From assembly GCF_949628215.1 (NCBI RefSeq), contig NC_134281.1, forward strand, positions 6,272,501 to 6,336,500: a stretch of DNA of 64,000 nt. Reading direction: 5' to 3'. The position numbers and the translations under genes are program-made. Of the stretch, positions 1 to 11,039 are shown piece after piece. Below the pieces are notes generated by a model. The model made no database searches, was not told the origin of the DNA, and saw nothing but the letters and a program-made list of their open reading frames with translations. Source of the stretch: Phalacrocorax aristotelis (taxonomy: Eukaryota > Chordata > Aves > Suliformes > Phalacrocoracidae). Each line of letters starts with the position of its first letter. The stretch's first letter is position 1.

Positions 1-2243
1 AATCTGGGAATAGATTTAATGTAATAGGCTTTATATGGGGATACAAGCCTGGGTATTGCTACTTGAAAAAATGCAGTGCTTGGCCACAGACCACCCCCAC
101 CACAAAAGCTCATAAACCCCTACAGCACCACCAAACCCAAAACAACATGATTTTTCCCTTCCTTCCCCTTCCGGTGAGGCTGATGACCTCTTTGCTGGTC
201 ACTAAGGGATGGAGCTGGCACTGCGAATTAAAGCACTCACAAGTGTCTGCATGGGCGTGTGCGTGGGCACAAGTGCATGGGAAGCAGGGGACAGGGAAAA
301 TTAATGCAAGAGAAAGATCGAAGCTACAGGAAGTTCTTATCTTTCTTTTTAAGTATTTTTCCACATTTTCCTGAGCATTTCCATGGCATTCATCCTTTCC
401 CTGCTCAAGATCGAGTAGAGGATGATGAACTTCAGTGATAACTTTTACACCAATCTGGTGCAATTTTATCCTCTTGGTTGACAACTTGCCATTCAAAGAC
501 CCAGAGGCACGTTCTTCCTGCAGCCTAACTCTGGTTTCAGTTCCTCCAGCGTCCCCTGGGCTGTCATCAGGTGAAGTTTTTCTGGCAAAGGGAAGAAATT
601 TCAACATTATGGTAACAACCAAAATCTGAGTATGCTGCATTAAAAAAAAAAAACCAGCAACCAAGAGGGAACTCCTGGAAAAGGTCCATCTGTGCACGAG
701 CACGACAAATCAGCTCAGAAGCATTACAAATATCCCTAAATTACAGTGCTAAGAGGACCAGGCTTGACAATAGGCCCGTCTCAGTGCTGGCAGCCCCTCC
801 AGCCATAGGGGCTTGGGAAGAAGGGGTTGTGGGACCGAAGGACCCACTGTTCAACCCCAAATCTTTCCCATTTCCAGTTGGTCCCAGACAGGTGCCTATC
901 TGTCTGCTGGTTTGGAGTAAAAGGCTCCAGCTACCCTGGCCAGGTGTTGTGCAGCTCTAGGGTTATTTTTTTTTTTCAGCCAAAGAAATGTTGCATTGCA
1001 GAATAGAGGGAAAGATGTCAAATCTCAAATATTTTGCAAGACAGAAAAAAAAATGGTTTTCCTCGTAAACTGCTGAGAAAAGCAGGGCATCTCCAGATGC
1101 TATTTCACAGAAGCCAGGCCTGTGACGATGTCTCTGGATGAAGTGAGATGCTACCCATTACAAAGAGAAAGGAATAGATGACTGGAAGAAGTCCATAGCC
1201 TCCAGACAGATTAGATTACCCTATCTGAAGAAAGTAACCACCAGAAATGGCTGGTGATACTTCTGCAGGCCAGAATTTAGAGCCATTTCACCTTCCCCCC
1301 CCACCCCCCGGCTCCCCCACCACTCCTCAGTAAAATGAGAAAGAATTCATAACCCGTGTCAGCCACACTCAGATAATCTAAGACTTAAAGAGTAGAACAT
1401 TTCATATAACCTCTTTTCTGCCCCTCACAAATGCTTTAACAACTTTAATAAGATAATGTATAGCTATTATCGTACAGCAAGCGTAAGTCAAACAACTATC
1501 AGCTATTATTTCAGCAACAGAACGAACGCTCAGCGTTCCCGTAATCCACAGCCTGGAACAGTTTACACATTGTCAATTTTAGACAGAACTGGCTTTTTCC
1601 ACGTATCAAAATGTACACTGATAAATGGGAATTGTTTAGCAGACCCCACATGGCTGGGTGATATACTGTAGCTCAAAAAAGAATAATGAGGGTATCAGTT
1701 GGACTTCTGAATTAATGATACCTTAAATTAGTTTAATTAATTAGTTTAGTTACTAGAGTAATTTAGTTAGCAGGTTAATTAATGTTTGTTGAGCACTTGG
1801 AGATAAAAGCCGCATATAAAGGCTGCTATTATAGGGTGGATCCAGAGGTGCAGGTTTTCTTCGGTCTTTGTTTATTCCAGCATCAATTTGATGCAGGGCC
1901 TCATTCTTTGAGCCTTTCAGCAGGCACAGTGTGGAGGCTGGCTTGCTGATTTTTCATAGGATACGGTCCAACACAGCTATTGCCACAGTCAATATTCAAT
2001 TGGGAGAATATCTTCCCAAATTTAGTCAGGACTTTTTGTTCTCACCTCCTCTCCTTGAGGCCACAGGCGCACACAGACACACACAGGTCCTGCACACTTT
2101 GCTATGTATTTGGGTACAGCTAACTCTCATTCTTCTTCCTTCCACTGTCCCCCACGTATATGGCGTATTCTGAACAGAAAATCTAAGAACATATTCATAC
2201 AGTCCCAGGAAAGAAGCAAAGGGTTACACAGGAGCATCCATAC
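1..2243 (-). other. MT-Ox intron after exon 2 (partial, runs off left edge)
   Basis: The exon at 2244-2403 ends in a GT donor and must splice to something further left. I searched the minus strand here for the expected start of the methyltransferase domain and found none, so the next exon is presumably beyond base 1. The stretch has an A/T-rich low-complexity patch of repeated TTAG/TTAAT units near 1720-1790. A 197-codon open frame at 110-703 (minus) resembles nothing I know. Confidence 0.5.
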
Positions 2244-2403
2244 CTCTTCGAAATTGCCATTGCATCCAGGTAAGGGTCTAGTCCAAGAGCAACATCAAGA
2301 GCTTTTTGTAAGTAATTCCTGAGCTGTTCAGGAACACGAGAGTCATTGAGGGCTATTTCTTTGGCTTTGAGAAGGTTCTCAGCAATAAGTCCAGCTGGGG
2401 TTT
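2244..2403 (-). CDS. MT-Ox: MT-Ox coding exon 2
   Basis: On the minus strand a pyrimidine-rich acceptor (TTTTCCCTTTCAG) ends at 2404, and the exon runs 160 bases to AAGAG|GTATGG at 2244/2243. It enters in phase 1 and leaves in phase 2. The translated core is ETPAGLIAENLLKAKEIA, then LRNYLQKALDVALGLDPYLD and AMAISK. It is amphipathic and strongly helical, and corresponds to the N-terminal helices that precede the methyltransferase fold. Confidence 0.85.
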
Positions 2404-5400
2404 CTGAAAGGGAAAATAAAAGGAAGAGCAATGATTTCCTAACTGCTCAAACCAGCAGAAGAGGAATTTAGCCTGAAAAAAACAAATGCATTTTTTTTCC
2501 AAACAAAATACAGGTTTTTGAAGGAATATTAAAACAATCATGGAAATCTTTTCAAACTGAAAAGATATTATCCTTCTAATTAATTTTTGTCTCCTACATT
2601 CTCCCTTTTCTCCCCCACTGCTGATCCTTTTCTGAGAGGAAAAGTATAAGAATATTTCAGAAACATGAATTTTTGGTTTTGAAGCTCTGAGACGATGACT
2701 GAACCCTGAAAAACTCCATACAAAACCCACCCCTCTACGTAACTTTCTCCTTGGAGAAAACAGAGCACTTCTCAAACAGCTTTTGCAAAACCAGGCAGAT
2801 CCTTTCAGGCCAGGAACGTGCAGACACTGGGTCTACCTTTGTAAAAAGGAGGATCTCCACTACCTGCATGCCCATGGGCTGCATGAGCCCCCAACACGTG
2901 TCTGTGCCATGGAGGCTGCTGTGCAGAGTCTGCAGAGCAACCCATGATGTTCCTCTCTGAAGTACAATTACACCTGTCCTAATGTAGCTGAACTGACAAA
3001 TACTCAAATAAAATATTTTGCCAAAACCATGATGGCATAAAATCAAAGATACTCTTCAACTAATGATTTCTAAGGAGGTGATGTAGCAATCAACCTGGCA
3101 GGACCACAACCTCCTGACCTTTCTTCTGCCTTCAACCTGCCACAACAGCTTGCAGTGGAGACACACCATCCTGAACTCTCTGTTTCTCAGGTCACAAAAA
3201 CTATGCTTGAGCCCATCAGCACCACGTGGCAAATCTCCCAGCATCTTTTCACAAGCCAGACCCTGCCAAAAGCTGATTATTCAGGTAGAGAGAGAGAGAG
3301 TTATGCACGACAACACATGTCAGCATCTCAAAGGCTGCAAAAACACCTCTAGGAACAAGATAGCCTGTCCTGGGGGCAAAAGCCATGTTGCCCATGGCAC
3401 TGTACTTGCCCTGAGACCCCAGAAAACCTGTATCACCACGTGGCAGCAATGCAACGGTAGGCCCTGGTGAGCTATGGCCCCATGGAGCAGCGAGACATGG
3501 TTCAGAGAAACTCCCCCTCTTCTCAAGTGTAACAACACGTGCAGGGTTATGAAAGCACCAGCGAGGGCAGATTTCAGAGACACAGGGCAAGCAGGCTGTG
3601 AGTATCACTGGGGTGGAGCAGATTGCCCCTGGCAGGATTTTATTCCCTATGTTAGAAAAGCTGCAGACAACTAAGTGAAGCAGGTGAAAAGAGGACATGT
3701 TTCCCTCTGGAGGACTGGCCCGGACTAGCCCAGCAGCTGTGGGGCGAAGCCCTGTCCATGTGGAACTGCTGCTGCTGCAGGCACCACATCCCCATCCCAG
3801 AACAAGTTTCTGGTGGACCCTTGGACACCACAGAAGGCATCCAGCTGCCCCACGGTCTGCTGGCAGACCTGTCGTATGAAGGCACTGAGGACATCAGAGC
3901 ATCACCTCATATAGCCTGCTGTTGAGAAAGACTGTGTGAAGGCAAATGCAACTGCATATTTTAGGAATAACTTTTAATCAGAAGATCGTTAAAGGATCAG
4001 ACTGCAAAGTAGAGATACATATGTGCCTCTGACTTCTCTGTTCTCCACTTCTTTCCCATCTACTTAAAATGCCACCTTGGATATATTCCCCAAACACTGG
4101 GTCTTATGGGTGTCCTAACCCAGCTTTGGTGGTGGTCTGCTGTTGGCTTCTAGCCAAGGGATAGAATGACAGGAAGGTGTTTGATTTTTTTATTGTCTTC
4201 TCTGTCTGAGCATTTCAAGGGATAAATCTGAGATAGCTGCACTGAGCAACTACATCCTCAACCCAGCATGTGAGGATAGTCAAGCCTCCTCATTATGGAT
4301 GTGACCACTTTGAGTTCCTCTTCCTTCAGCTCCCCCGCACACCAAGCTGAAGGGAGATGCAGCAGGTGACCCCAGCACCAAAAAAGCACCGGGGATTCCA
4401 GTTGCTGGAGACCTTCCCCTGGTACCAAGGGGCACCATATGAAAAAACTCATGCCTTTGGGAACAGGGGAAGGTCTAAAGCTCCCCAAAGATCTGGTTCT
4501 CAGAGCAGCATTTCTCAGCTTTCTGTAGCTACTGAGATGACAACTCTTTTGTTTTCTGAGACAATTTCACTAATTTTCATTACCCAAATTACAAAAAAAA
4601 TATGAAAGCAGACAAGGAACATAAAATATATGTGCATTTTACATGGGAATTGCCAGCCTGGACCAGACTTAGAGGTCATCTAAACAGCATCATGCTCATG
4701 GCATTAGCCCAACCTGACATATGAGGAAGGCAGATTTAGGCTAGCTATTGCAGCCCCTGATTTACGTCTCATGCCAATCTCTCACCACCAGGGGCAGCTT
4801 ATATCTCTTTCAGCAGTTTTATAACTAATTGCAAGCGCAGGAATAACCATCCCCTTCCCAGACCAAGTTGGTTTGTTCACCACAGCCCAGCTACGCGTTA
4901 TGTGGAGACACGTTGTCTTTTTGCAGGGTTTTCAGCACCTCATGAGCGAGCATCTCCGGGCTCCCGCTGTACAGCTGCAGGATGCTGGAGGTCAGGATCT
5001 GCTCATCCTCCCTGCCAAGCACTCTGAGGCTTTTTGCTAACTTAGAGCAAATAACATGTTTATAATCCATGTTGGATTTTAGTAATTATCATGTTATGTT
5101 TCTGGGTGAATAACAGACAGGAATCCTCTGTCACTCAAGGGGGAGGGAAACAAGATTTTCCTCCTGCCGTTTTGTAACCTGTGTTACACCACCAACTGCA
5201 AGCGCCAAGAACTGCTACCAGGGAGAGAGAGCATGCAGTGCACGCAGGTGCCAATACGCTATATCTAAGATTATACAATCCTTTTAGGAAGCGCTGCATT
5301 TTTTGAAGCCTGATGATGCTTTGGGCCAACAGCAGAGGTCAGAATTGCCTTCATTTAGCAAGCACCGACAAGTCGGAGCAGAGCTCAGGGCTGGCTGCTG

Positions 5401-7918
5401 GGCCTGGCCAGGCTGCACTCAAGGCTTTGAGACCTCCGGTGAGTGAAAATTTATGTAACTACTGAGGGTTTTTTGGCTACTGCAGGGAAAGTGCTTCATT
5501 TTTAGCCCACAGTTTTGCACAACCCCAGCAAAGCCGTTGGACCATATTAAGCACTAAACGAAATTGCCTGGTTGCCCCCCCATGGCTCTATCTATGCACA
5601 GATATCTCCCTTTCCCACTTAATTGTGCATCATCATCTTCATGCATATAAGGGGAAAAACAAAAGAAAAAAGGGAGCTCACTCAGAGGAGGAAAATGCTG
5701 CCAGGTGCAAAGCAAAGGAGTTCAAGCCCTACCAAGAAAGAGCAGGAAAGCCTCCATCAGCTTCATAAAAAAGGTAAGGTGACAGTTCTTAAAATGGACC
5801 ACAGCTGCCAGCAAGATGGTTCCCAGCATTTTCTTTGGTAGATGCTGAGAGCAGAGTCAGCCTTTTTTACGATGAAGCCAAATAATAGATTGCAGCTTCT
5901 ACTTTTTCCAGAATAGGCACTTTTGGTTCCAGCCAGGATGAGTCAGGATTGCAGGTGGGGGCTGTATGTGGGGGATACTGGCGTCCCCTGCGCAGGCGGG
6001 CAGTGCAGCACCATGGAGGGACATGCTGCTCCAGAAGCCGAATTAAACTCAGCAGCTTGGGTTTAGATGGTGCTTTTGGGGTTGAGGGAGCTCAGTCAGG
6101 AAAGGGGAGGGCACTGTATTGTTTTTGCAGGGGACTGACCAGAAGAAAGCCTGGAGACAAGCACACAGGAAGGCAGTCTGGATTTGGCAAAAACAAAGAA
6201 AGCAAAAACGCCACATCCAAAGATGCAGACCAGATCTTTGGTTCCCATTTTTGGGCTATCCTCATTTCACCTTCTAGCCTTTAGATCTATTTTGCAGCCC
6301 CAGCAACGACTTCCAGAAGAGGTCCCCTTCCCAGCCAGGGCAGAGCACTGAACCTGATCCACGCGAACACCATGCGGTCAGACAGCTTGGTGCTCGGGTG
6401 CTGAGCACTTCGGCAGGAGCTATTCAGAAGTAAAAACTTGGAAATCCAGTCTGATAAAATCTTCCCAAACAGTTCCAGCCATTACATTCACCAAAGCACC
6501 TCAGGCATTGACAACAGCTTATCACAACACTCACCTCTTCACCTTACCGTGTAAATACACCTCAGCTGCTGCATTTTACCAGGCATTCCTGTTTATGGAA
6601 ACAGCAATGCAATACTCGAGCTATTTCCTTACCCCACCAGAGCCCAGCACACAAAACTGCAGCCTTTTAGGAAGACCCTGTGCTACTGCTTGACCCAAAT
6701 ACATTAAACCCAGCTGTGATGGACACCCATCGTATGGATGGAGCTGTAGCAGAAGGAAGCAGGAGTGTGGCTGTGGCACAGCTGGGGCTGTTCAGTGGCT
6801 CCAAACCCACCACCCATGAGCCCGGGCCATGCACCGGGGCACAGGCATGCCTTAGCTCACGTGGGGCTGAGAGAAGGCTGGCAGCATGGGCCAAACACAA
6901 CTGCCTGGCCATTAAACATTGCAGGGGGTCCTGAGCACAGCCAGCTGGGTTCAGCTTAATTTATCAGCTTGGCCTTAGCATCAGTAGTGCCAGAGCGTGC
7001 AGCAAAGTCAGCAGCAATGGCAAGGGGAGAGGTAGCAGCTTTGGGGTGGAGTGGGAGCACAAGGAGGATGAGGGGGAGGAAGCATCCAGGGTAGGGAAGC
7101 TGCAGCTCATGGCAGGAACCAGGGTGCTAAACTCTGCCTGAACTTCATGGGAGGAAAACATACACCAGCCAAAGTGTTTTCTACAGTCTCTACTGCTGGA
7201 AAAGTAGTAGAAAAGCTGGATGCTCCGCAGCACTCCTCTGCTTGCATTAAGGAGGCTCTGGAGTCACTGGCAGAGAGTATGCGAAGCATAATTTATTTTC
7301 ATAGATAATAAAGGATGCCGTGTGTGGCAGGAATAAGCAGTACCCACTGACAGTCAGATCCAAAACCCAAGGCAGTTGAGGGGAGTCTTTTGATAGCTTC
7401 AATGGGCTCTAGATCAGGCTGTAAGAGAACAAAGTCTCTCCGTTCAGAGAAGCCTGGATTCCCACATGCAGCTGTTTATTTTAAAAAATGGCCAAAAAAA
7501 GGCAGCAAATGCCTCACTGGGTGCCACACCAGGCACACGTGGCGATCACAGAAAGCACCAAGACAAGGTTAAAGCTGCAGAGAAAAAAAATATTTCTAAA
7601 AACAAGCATCCCAGTCCATCAAAATTAGTCACAGCCAAAGCTGTCTTGGCACTGGGACTGTCCACCTTCCCACCCATCCCTTTCTCCCGGAGCATCCACT
7701 TCAGGTTCCTGCAGCCCCACCTCCCCTGCTCAGCCTCAAACTCCTCTCCCCAGTAAACCCTATCTCTCCTCCTTTCTGCCAAGCCACAGAGCCTGCAGAT
7801 CACACCTCTGCAGGGCAGTGGGGGATCCAGAACCATTCACATGGTGTCCCCTCCTGTCACACCGTCTCTCCTGGAACTCCCCACCCCACACAGCGAGTTT
7901 ACCTGCAGGCTTATGCAT
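2244..7918 (-). CDS. MT-Ox: MT-Ox (gadusol-forming methyltransferase-oxidoreductase), 5' part only
   Basis: MT-Ox is a two-domain enzyme, with an SAM-dependent O-methyltransferase followed by an NAD-dependent short-chain oxidoreductase. It converts 2-epi-5-epi-valiolone, the EEVS product, into gadusol. Only the N-terminal leader and first helices are in this window: coding pieces 7903-7918 and 2244-2403, 58 codons plus two bases. The peptide of the second piece (core LLKAKEIA, LRNYLQKALDVA, GLDPYLD) matches my recollection of the start of zebrafish MT-Ox (LLKAKEIA, LQKALDIA, GLDEYLE). The gene is divergent from EEVS, with start codons about 3 kb apart, as expected for the vertebrate FRMD4B-MT-Ox-EEVS-MITF synteny. 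Neither catalytic domain can be checked here, so I cannot say whether the gene is intact further left. Confidence 0.8.
2404..7902 (-). other. MT-Ox intron 1 (5.5 kb)
   Basis: This lies between the inferred first exon and exon 2. It contains five CACGTG E-boxes (3223, 3437, 3536, 6858 and 7536; one more, at 2895, lies near exon 2) and a same-strand 59-codon ORF at 4891-5070 with very GC-rich third positions. I see no transposon or RNA gene in it. Confidence 0.5.
4891..5070 (-). CDS. Orphan 59-codon ORF or terminal exon inside MT-Ox intron 1
   Basis: The frame opens at an ATG in a good context (CCAACATGG) at 5068-5070 and ends at TAG 4891-4893. From about codon 14 it reads like coding sequence: SLRVLGREDEQILTSSILQL, then YSGSPEMLAHEVLKTLQKDN, with nearly all third positions G or C and an amphipathic helical pattern. 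The first dozen codons are A/T-rich and look intronic. A possible acceptor (GCTCTAAGTTAG, ending 5037) would enter this frame in phase 1, the phase of the MT-Ox first-exon donor, so it could be an alternative terminal exon. I do not recognise the protein. It could also be a decayed exon of another gene or chance. Confidence 0.3.
   Translation of the reverse strand: MDYKHVICSKLAKSLRVLGREDEQILTSSILQLYSGSPEMLAHEVLKTLQKDNVSPHNA
7903..7918 (-). CDS. MT-Ox: MT-Ox coding exon 1 (inferred start)
   Basis: On the minus strand an ATG with A at -3 is followed by four codons and one base, then a donor (GCAG|GTAAAC). This gives MHKPA plus the first base of a Glu codon, exactly the phase 1 that exon 2 needs, so the joined start is MHKPAETPAGLIAENLL. 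The leader length is close to what I recall for fish MT-Ox. The call rests on phase, donor and start context only. Another first exon anywhere upstream would also be possible. Confidence 0.5.
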
Positions 7919-10869
7919 GTTGCTTCTTGTCCCCCAGCCTCAGAGGATGCTGCTGTGGGTTTGCTGCCTCTGCAGAGAAGCACGTTGGTGTTCAGGTGTC
8001 TGTAGAGGGGATGGGCTCCTCCACCCGTGCTCACCTGGGCACACCAGCCCCAGCTCTGTGGAGAGGCTGTGCAGGGAGGATGGCCCCGGGCTGGGGCTGC
8101 ACCCGCTCCAGCTGCACCCACCTGCCCCCACCCAGAGCACAGGCAGCAGATGAGATCCAACAGTATCTGACATGACAAAAAGAAAACAAAAAAAGTCAAC
8201 ATTCACTGCCTTTGCTTTACGTAAGAGCAATGTTCACATCTTTACCTCAGGAAGCTGCTGGCTCTCAAGGAGATAACTGACAGTTTCATAACCTTCTGGT
8301 TACATAGCACGGGCATATGTCCCAGCTAAACTATCAGGTATGAGGCAAAAAAAGTTCCAGGACTTTGAACCCTAGATTATGTACAAGCAGTCCGTAGCTA
8401 CGAGGTCACTGCTGCTGCCCTGCACAGCCAAACGTCGGAGCAGCCCCTGCGCTGGGGTCCAGCTCAGAGGCCAGATCTCTGCATGGGATGGGGGTGGTTG
8501 TGTGACACACGTACCAGTGGCCCTTCACCCCCAGAAAGGGTCCCAGGAATGCACCCACAGGAGGAACCAGTGGGAACATCCAAGGTATCCAAAAGCCTAA
8601 GCTGGCCTGCAGAGTTGGAGCAGAAAAGGCTGGTGAGGAATTAAAGCAAAGCAATTAAAGAGCATGTGATGGAGCTGAGGTCGGCTGGCTGTCTCCTTTT
8701 CATGCACGTGAAACACAAACCGAAGCTAATGAGGAAACGTGGACTACCACATAACCAAAACAGCACCTTTCACTTGTGGGATCTATCACCCTGGGCTTGT
8801 TCTGTCAAGGACTGACTCAACATACCTGCAAAGCCTGCCAAGAGAGCTCAGGGCTGGGCTGAGGAGGTGAAGAGGCTGCGGGGAGCAGGTCCTTGCTGTA
8901 AGGCTTTTGGCAGCCCCTCTGCAGGAAGGATGTACAAGGACATGACAGTCATCGGCTATGGCAAGCAGACAGGCATCGGAAAGTCAATTTGTCAACTTCT
9001 AAAATGAAACAGAAGACATTTCAAAGCCCCCAGAATAGAATGGGGATGTGTAAATGGAAAATAAGTAAATGCACAGGACAAAAGCATAAAAGAAAGGTAA
9101 ATGAAATCAGTCCCAATGCTTAGCAGATTGCTATTAATCAAAACAAATAAACAAGGCAAAGAGGACAGACCTCCTTGCATACCTAAGATTATTTCATCTT
9201 ATGATTTAGTAAACAACAAACTGCATTAGACCTGCAGTGCCCGTGAAAAGCAATCCAAATTGTGTTTGGATTGGGAGTTAAAATTTCAGGCAAGTATTTG
9301 GTAACAGGCTAAGAGCTTTAGTATGCCATCTAATCCATCTTCCAGCAGCTTTGGAGGTGACTTTGGGCAAGTTGCTTCTCTTCTGGTGACTCTATTTTCC
9401 TCTTCTGTAAAATGTGGATAACAGTCTGTCCCCTTTGCAAAGCGCTTTGCTATCTGGAGATGAAGCCAGCAGTGAGAACTACATGTTAGGAGTTATTACC
9501 CTTCCTGGAGCAGGGCTACATGGCTTTAAAGTTTATCCTTGTAGCTTTTTCCCCAATATTGATTTTGAGATAAGTGTAGGCTCCTAAGTGAGTTTGGCTC
9601 CAATTAAGCCTTCAATGCAATGAAGGGGTTTTGTCCGGTGGGCTCTTGAAGAACCATTTTTTCCAGCCTCTGCTGTTATGTCTGTTTTCAGTTTTCTTGA
9701 TCTTTGTTTCTGAACAAGGACAGCTTTCAGAAACACAGCCAAGAAGGCGGCAAAGATGGGTTTGTACCTTCAGGCACTGCTGGTGAAAAAAGGGAGACCT
9801 TCCCCTGTGCTCAGCACACACAGCTATATGCCAAGGGAACGTTTGGTGTGGCAAGCTGAGCCCAGGGCCCTCCAGAAGGTTCAGCTGGAAGATCATATAG
9901 AAAGGTGAATTGTGCATCCCTCGATCACGTGGGGAGCAGCAGGGTGCCGGCCGCCATTGCCAGCACCTGCTTCCTACCACCCCCCACCACGCCATCGCTT
10001 CCTAGAGAAGGGGAATCCATCCCTCTGGCTGAGCCCACCCTACAGGAGCAATGTCCCTTGGGTCCAGGAGATGGGGTCTCCCCAAGTACGCATCAGGGAT
10101 CTGGCATAGTCTTAAGACAAAGAGGTGACAGTTGCAGGAAAGCGTGGGAACCAAAAGGCAGAGCCATCAAGGCTCAGGTACCAGTGCCTGGACAACACTG
10201 CTGATCCTGAAACAACTCCACCACAGAGAAACCTCAGCATCTCAGGGTCCCACAGATAGGTAGGCAAATGAATCAAAACTTAGCTCATCCCCCAAACAGC
10301 CCTTCAGAGGAAAAACTCCCTGATTATTTTTTTAAACTCACCATAAAAGCTAAAAACAATGACAAAACCATTCTGTTCCTCAACACAAGAGAATCCCATG
10401 AATCTGAGCTCAAAAGAGGTTTAAGCAGCTGGTATCGATCACGTTTCCATGCTCCTGCTCCTGTCTCACCCCATAAAAGCAGGTTAGAGCTGCAGCCAGA
10501 TCAGAGGCTCCACACAGCAAAGGAGTTTCCTAAATGTCATTGAGAATCACACAAATTGCCTTTCATAACTTTAAATTTGCTGTAGGGCATCATGCTGGAA
10601 GTTAATATATGCACTCCTATTGTACTTCTTAAGCATTATAAAACTAGCTGATTATACAACCCCATCCTGGTACTTGCACGTGTCTTCAAATGCTCCTACC
10701 ACCCTTAACGTGCATCCCAGATTAGATAACCTTAGTTTTGTAATTGGTCTCCCCCGTGGAGGCAAGACCTCCCCTTCTAAAACCTGGTCACCTGGAGCCT
10801 TTAAAAAGCACCTCAAAAGCACCCAGTTACGGGAGATCTCTCAACAGGGAGATTTTACCTTCTGAAAGC
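7919..10869. promoter_or_regulatory. Divergent MT-Ox/EEVS intergenic region
   Basis: About 2.95 kb separates the two start codons, so the two gadusol genes probably share promoter or enhancer sequence here. It holds three CACGTG E-boxes (8705-8710, 9926-9931 in the form ATCACGTGG, and 10677-10682, about 190 bases before the EEVS ATG). The part next to MT-Ox (about 7921-8160) is G/C-rich. I see no convincing TATA box and cannot place either transcription start. Confidence 0.45.
10677..10682. promoter_or_regulatory. CACGTG E-box upstream of EEVS
   Basis: A perfect palindromic E-box lies about 190 bases before the EEVS start codon. This core is bound by MITF/TFE, USF and MYC family bHLH-Zip factors. 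Occupancy is not shown by the sequence. Confidence 0.35.
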
Positions 10870-11039
10870 ATGCCAGTGTCAGAAGAGGCCTTTGCTGGAG
10901 CAGCCCCAGCCATCATGCCCCAGAAGTGCCGGCAGACAGACTTCCAGCTGGTGCGAGTCAAGAGCACGTGGTGCCGGATCAAGAAGGGAGAAGACCTTTC
11001 TGACTGCGAGGACAAGATAACGCTCTCCGAAGCAAAAAT
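10870..11039 (+). CDS. EEVS: EEVS exon 1
   Basis: Starts MPVSEEAFAG and ends GCAAAAAT|GTAAGT in phase 2. The frame is open upstream to about 10744 without an ATG. A CAG at 10845-10847 could be the acceptor of a non-coding first exon, so the 5'UTR may be spliced. A CACGTG lies inside the exon at 10965. Confidence 0.93.

Noticed and set aside
110-703. 197-codon minus-strand ORF with a good-looking acceptor (long T tract then AATGCAG).
   Set aside because: The first codon is not ATG, the peptide matches neither the expected next part of MT-Ox nor any family I know, and its codon use is not coding-like. The T tract may just be a poly-A on the other strand.
6520-6585. Minus-strand ATG plus GTAAGG donor considered as the MT-Ox first exon.
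   Set aside because: The donor is in phase 0, but exon 2 needs a phase 1 partner; 7903-7918 fits better.
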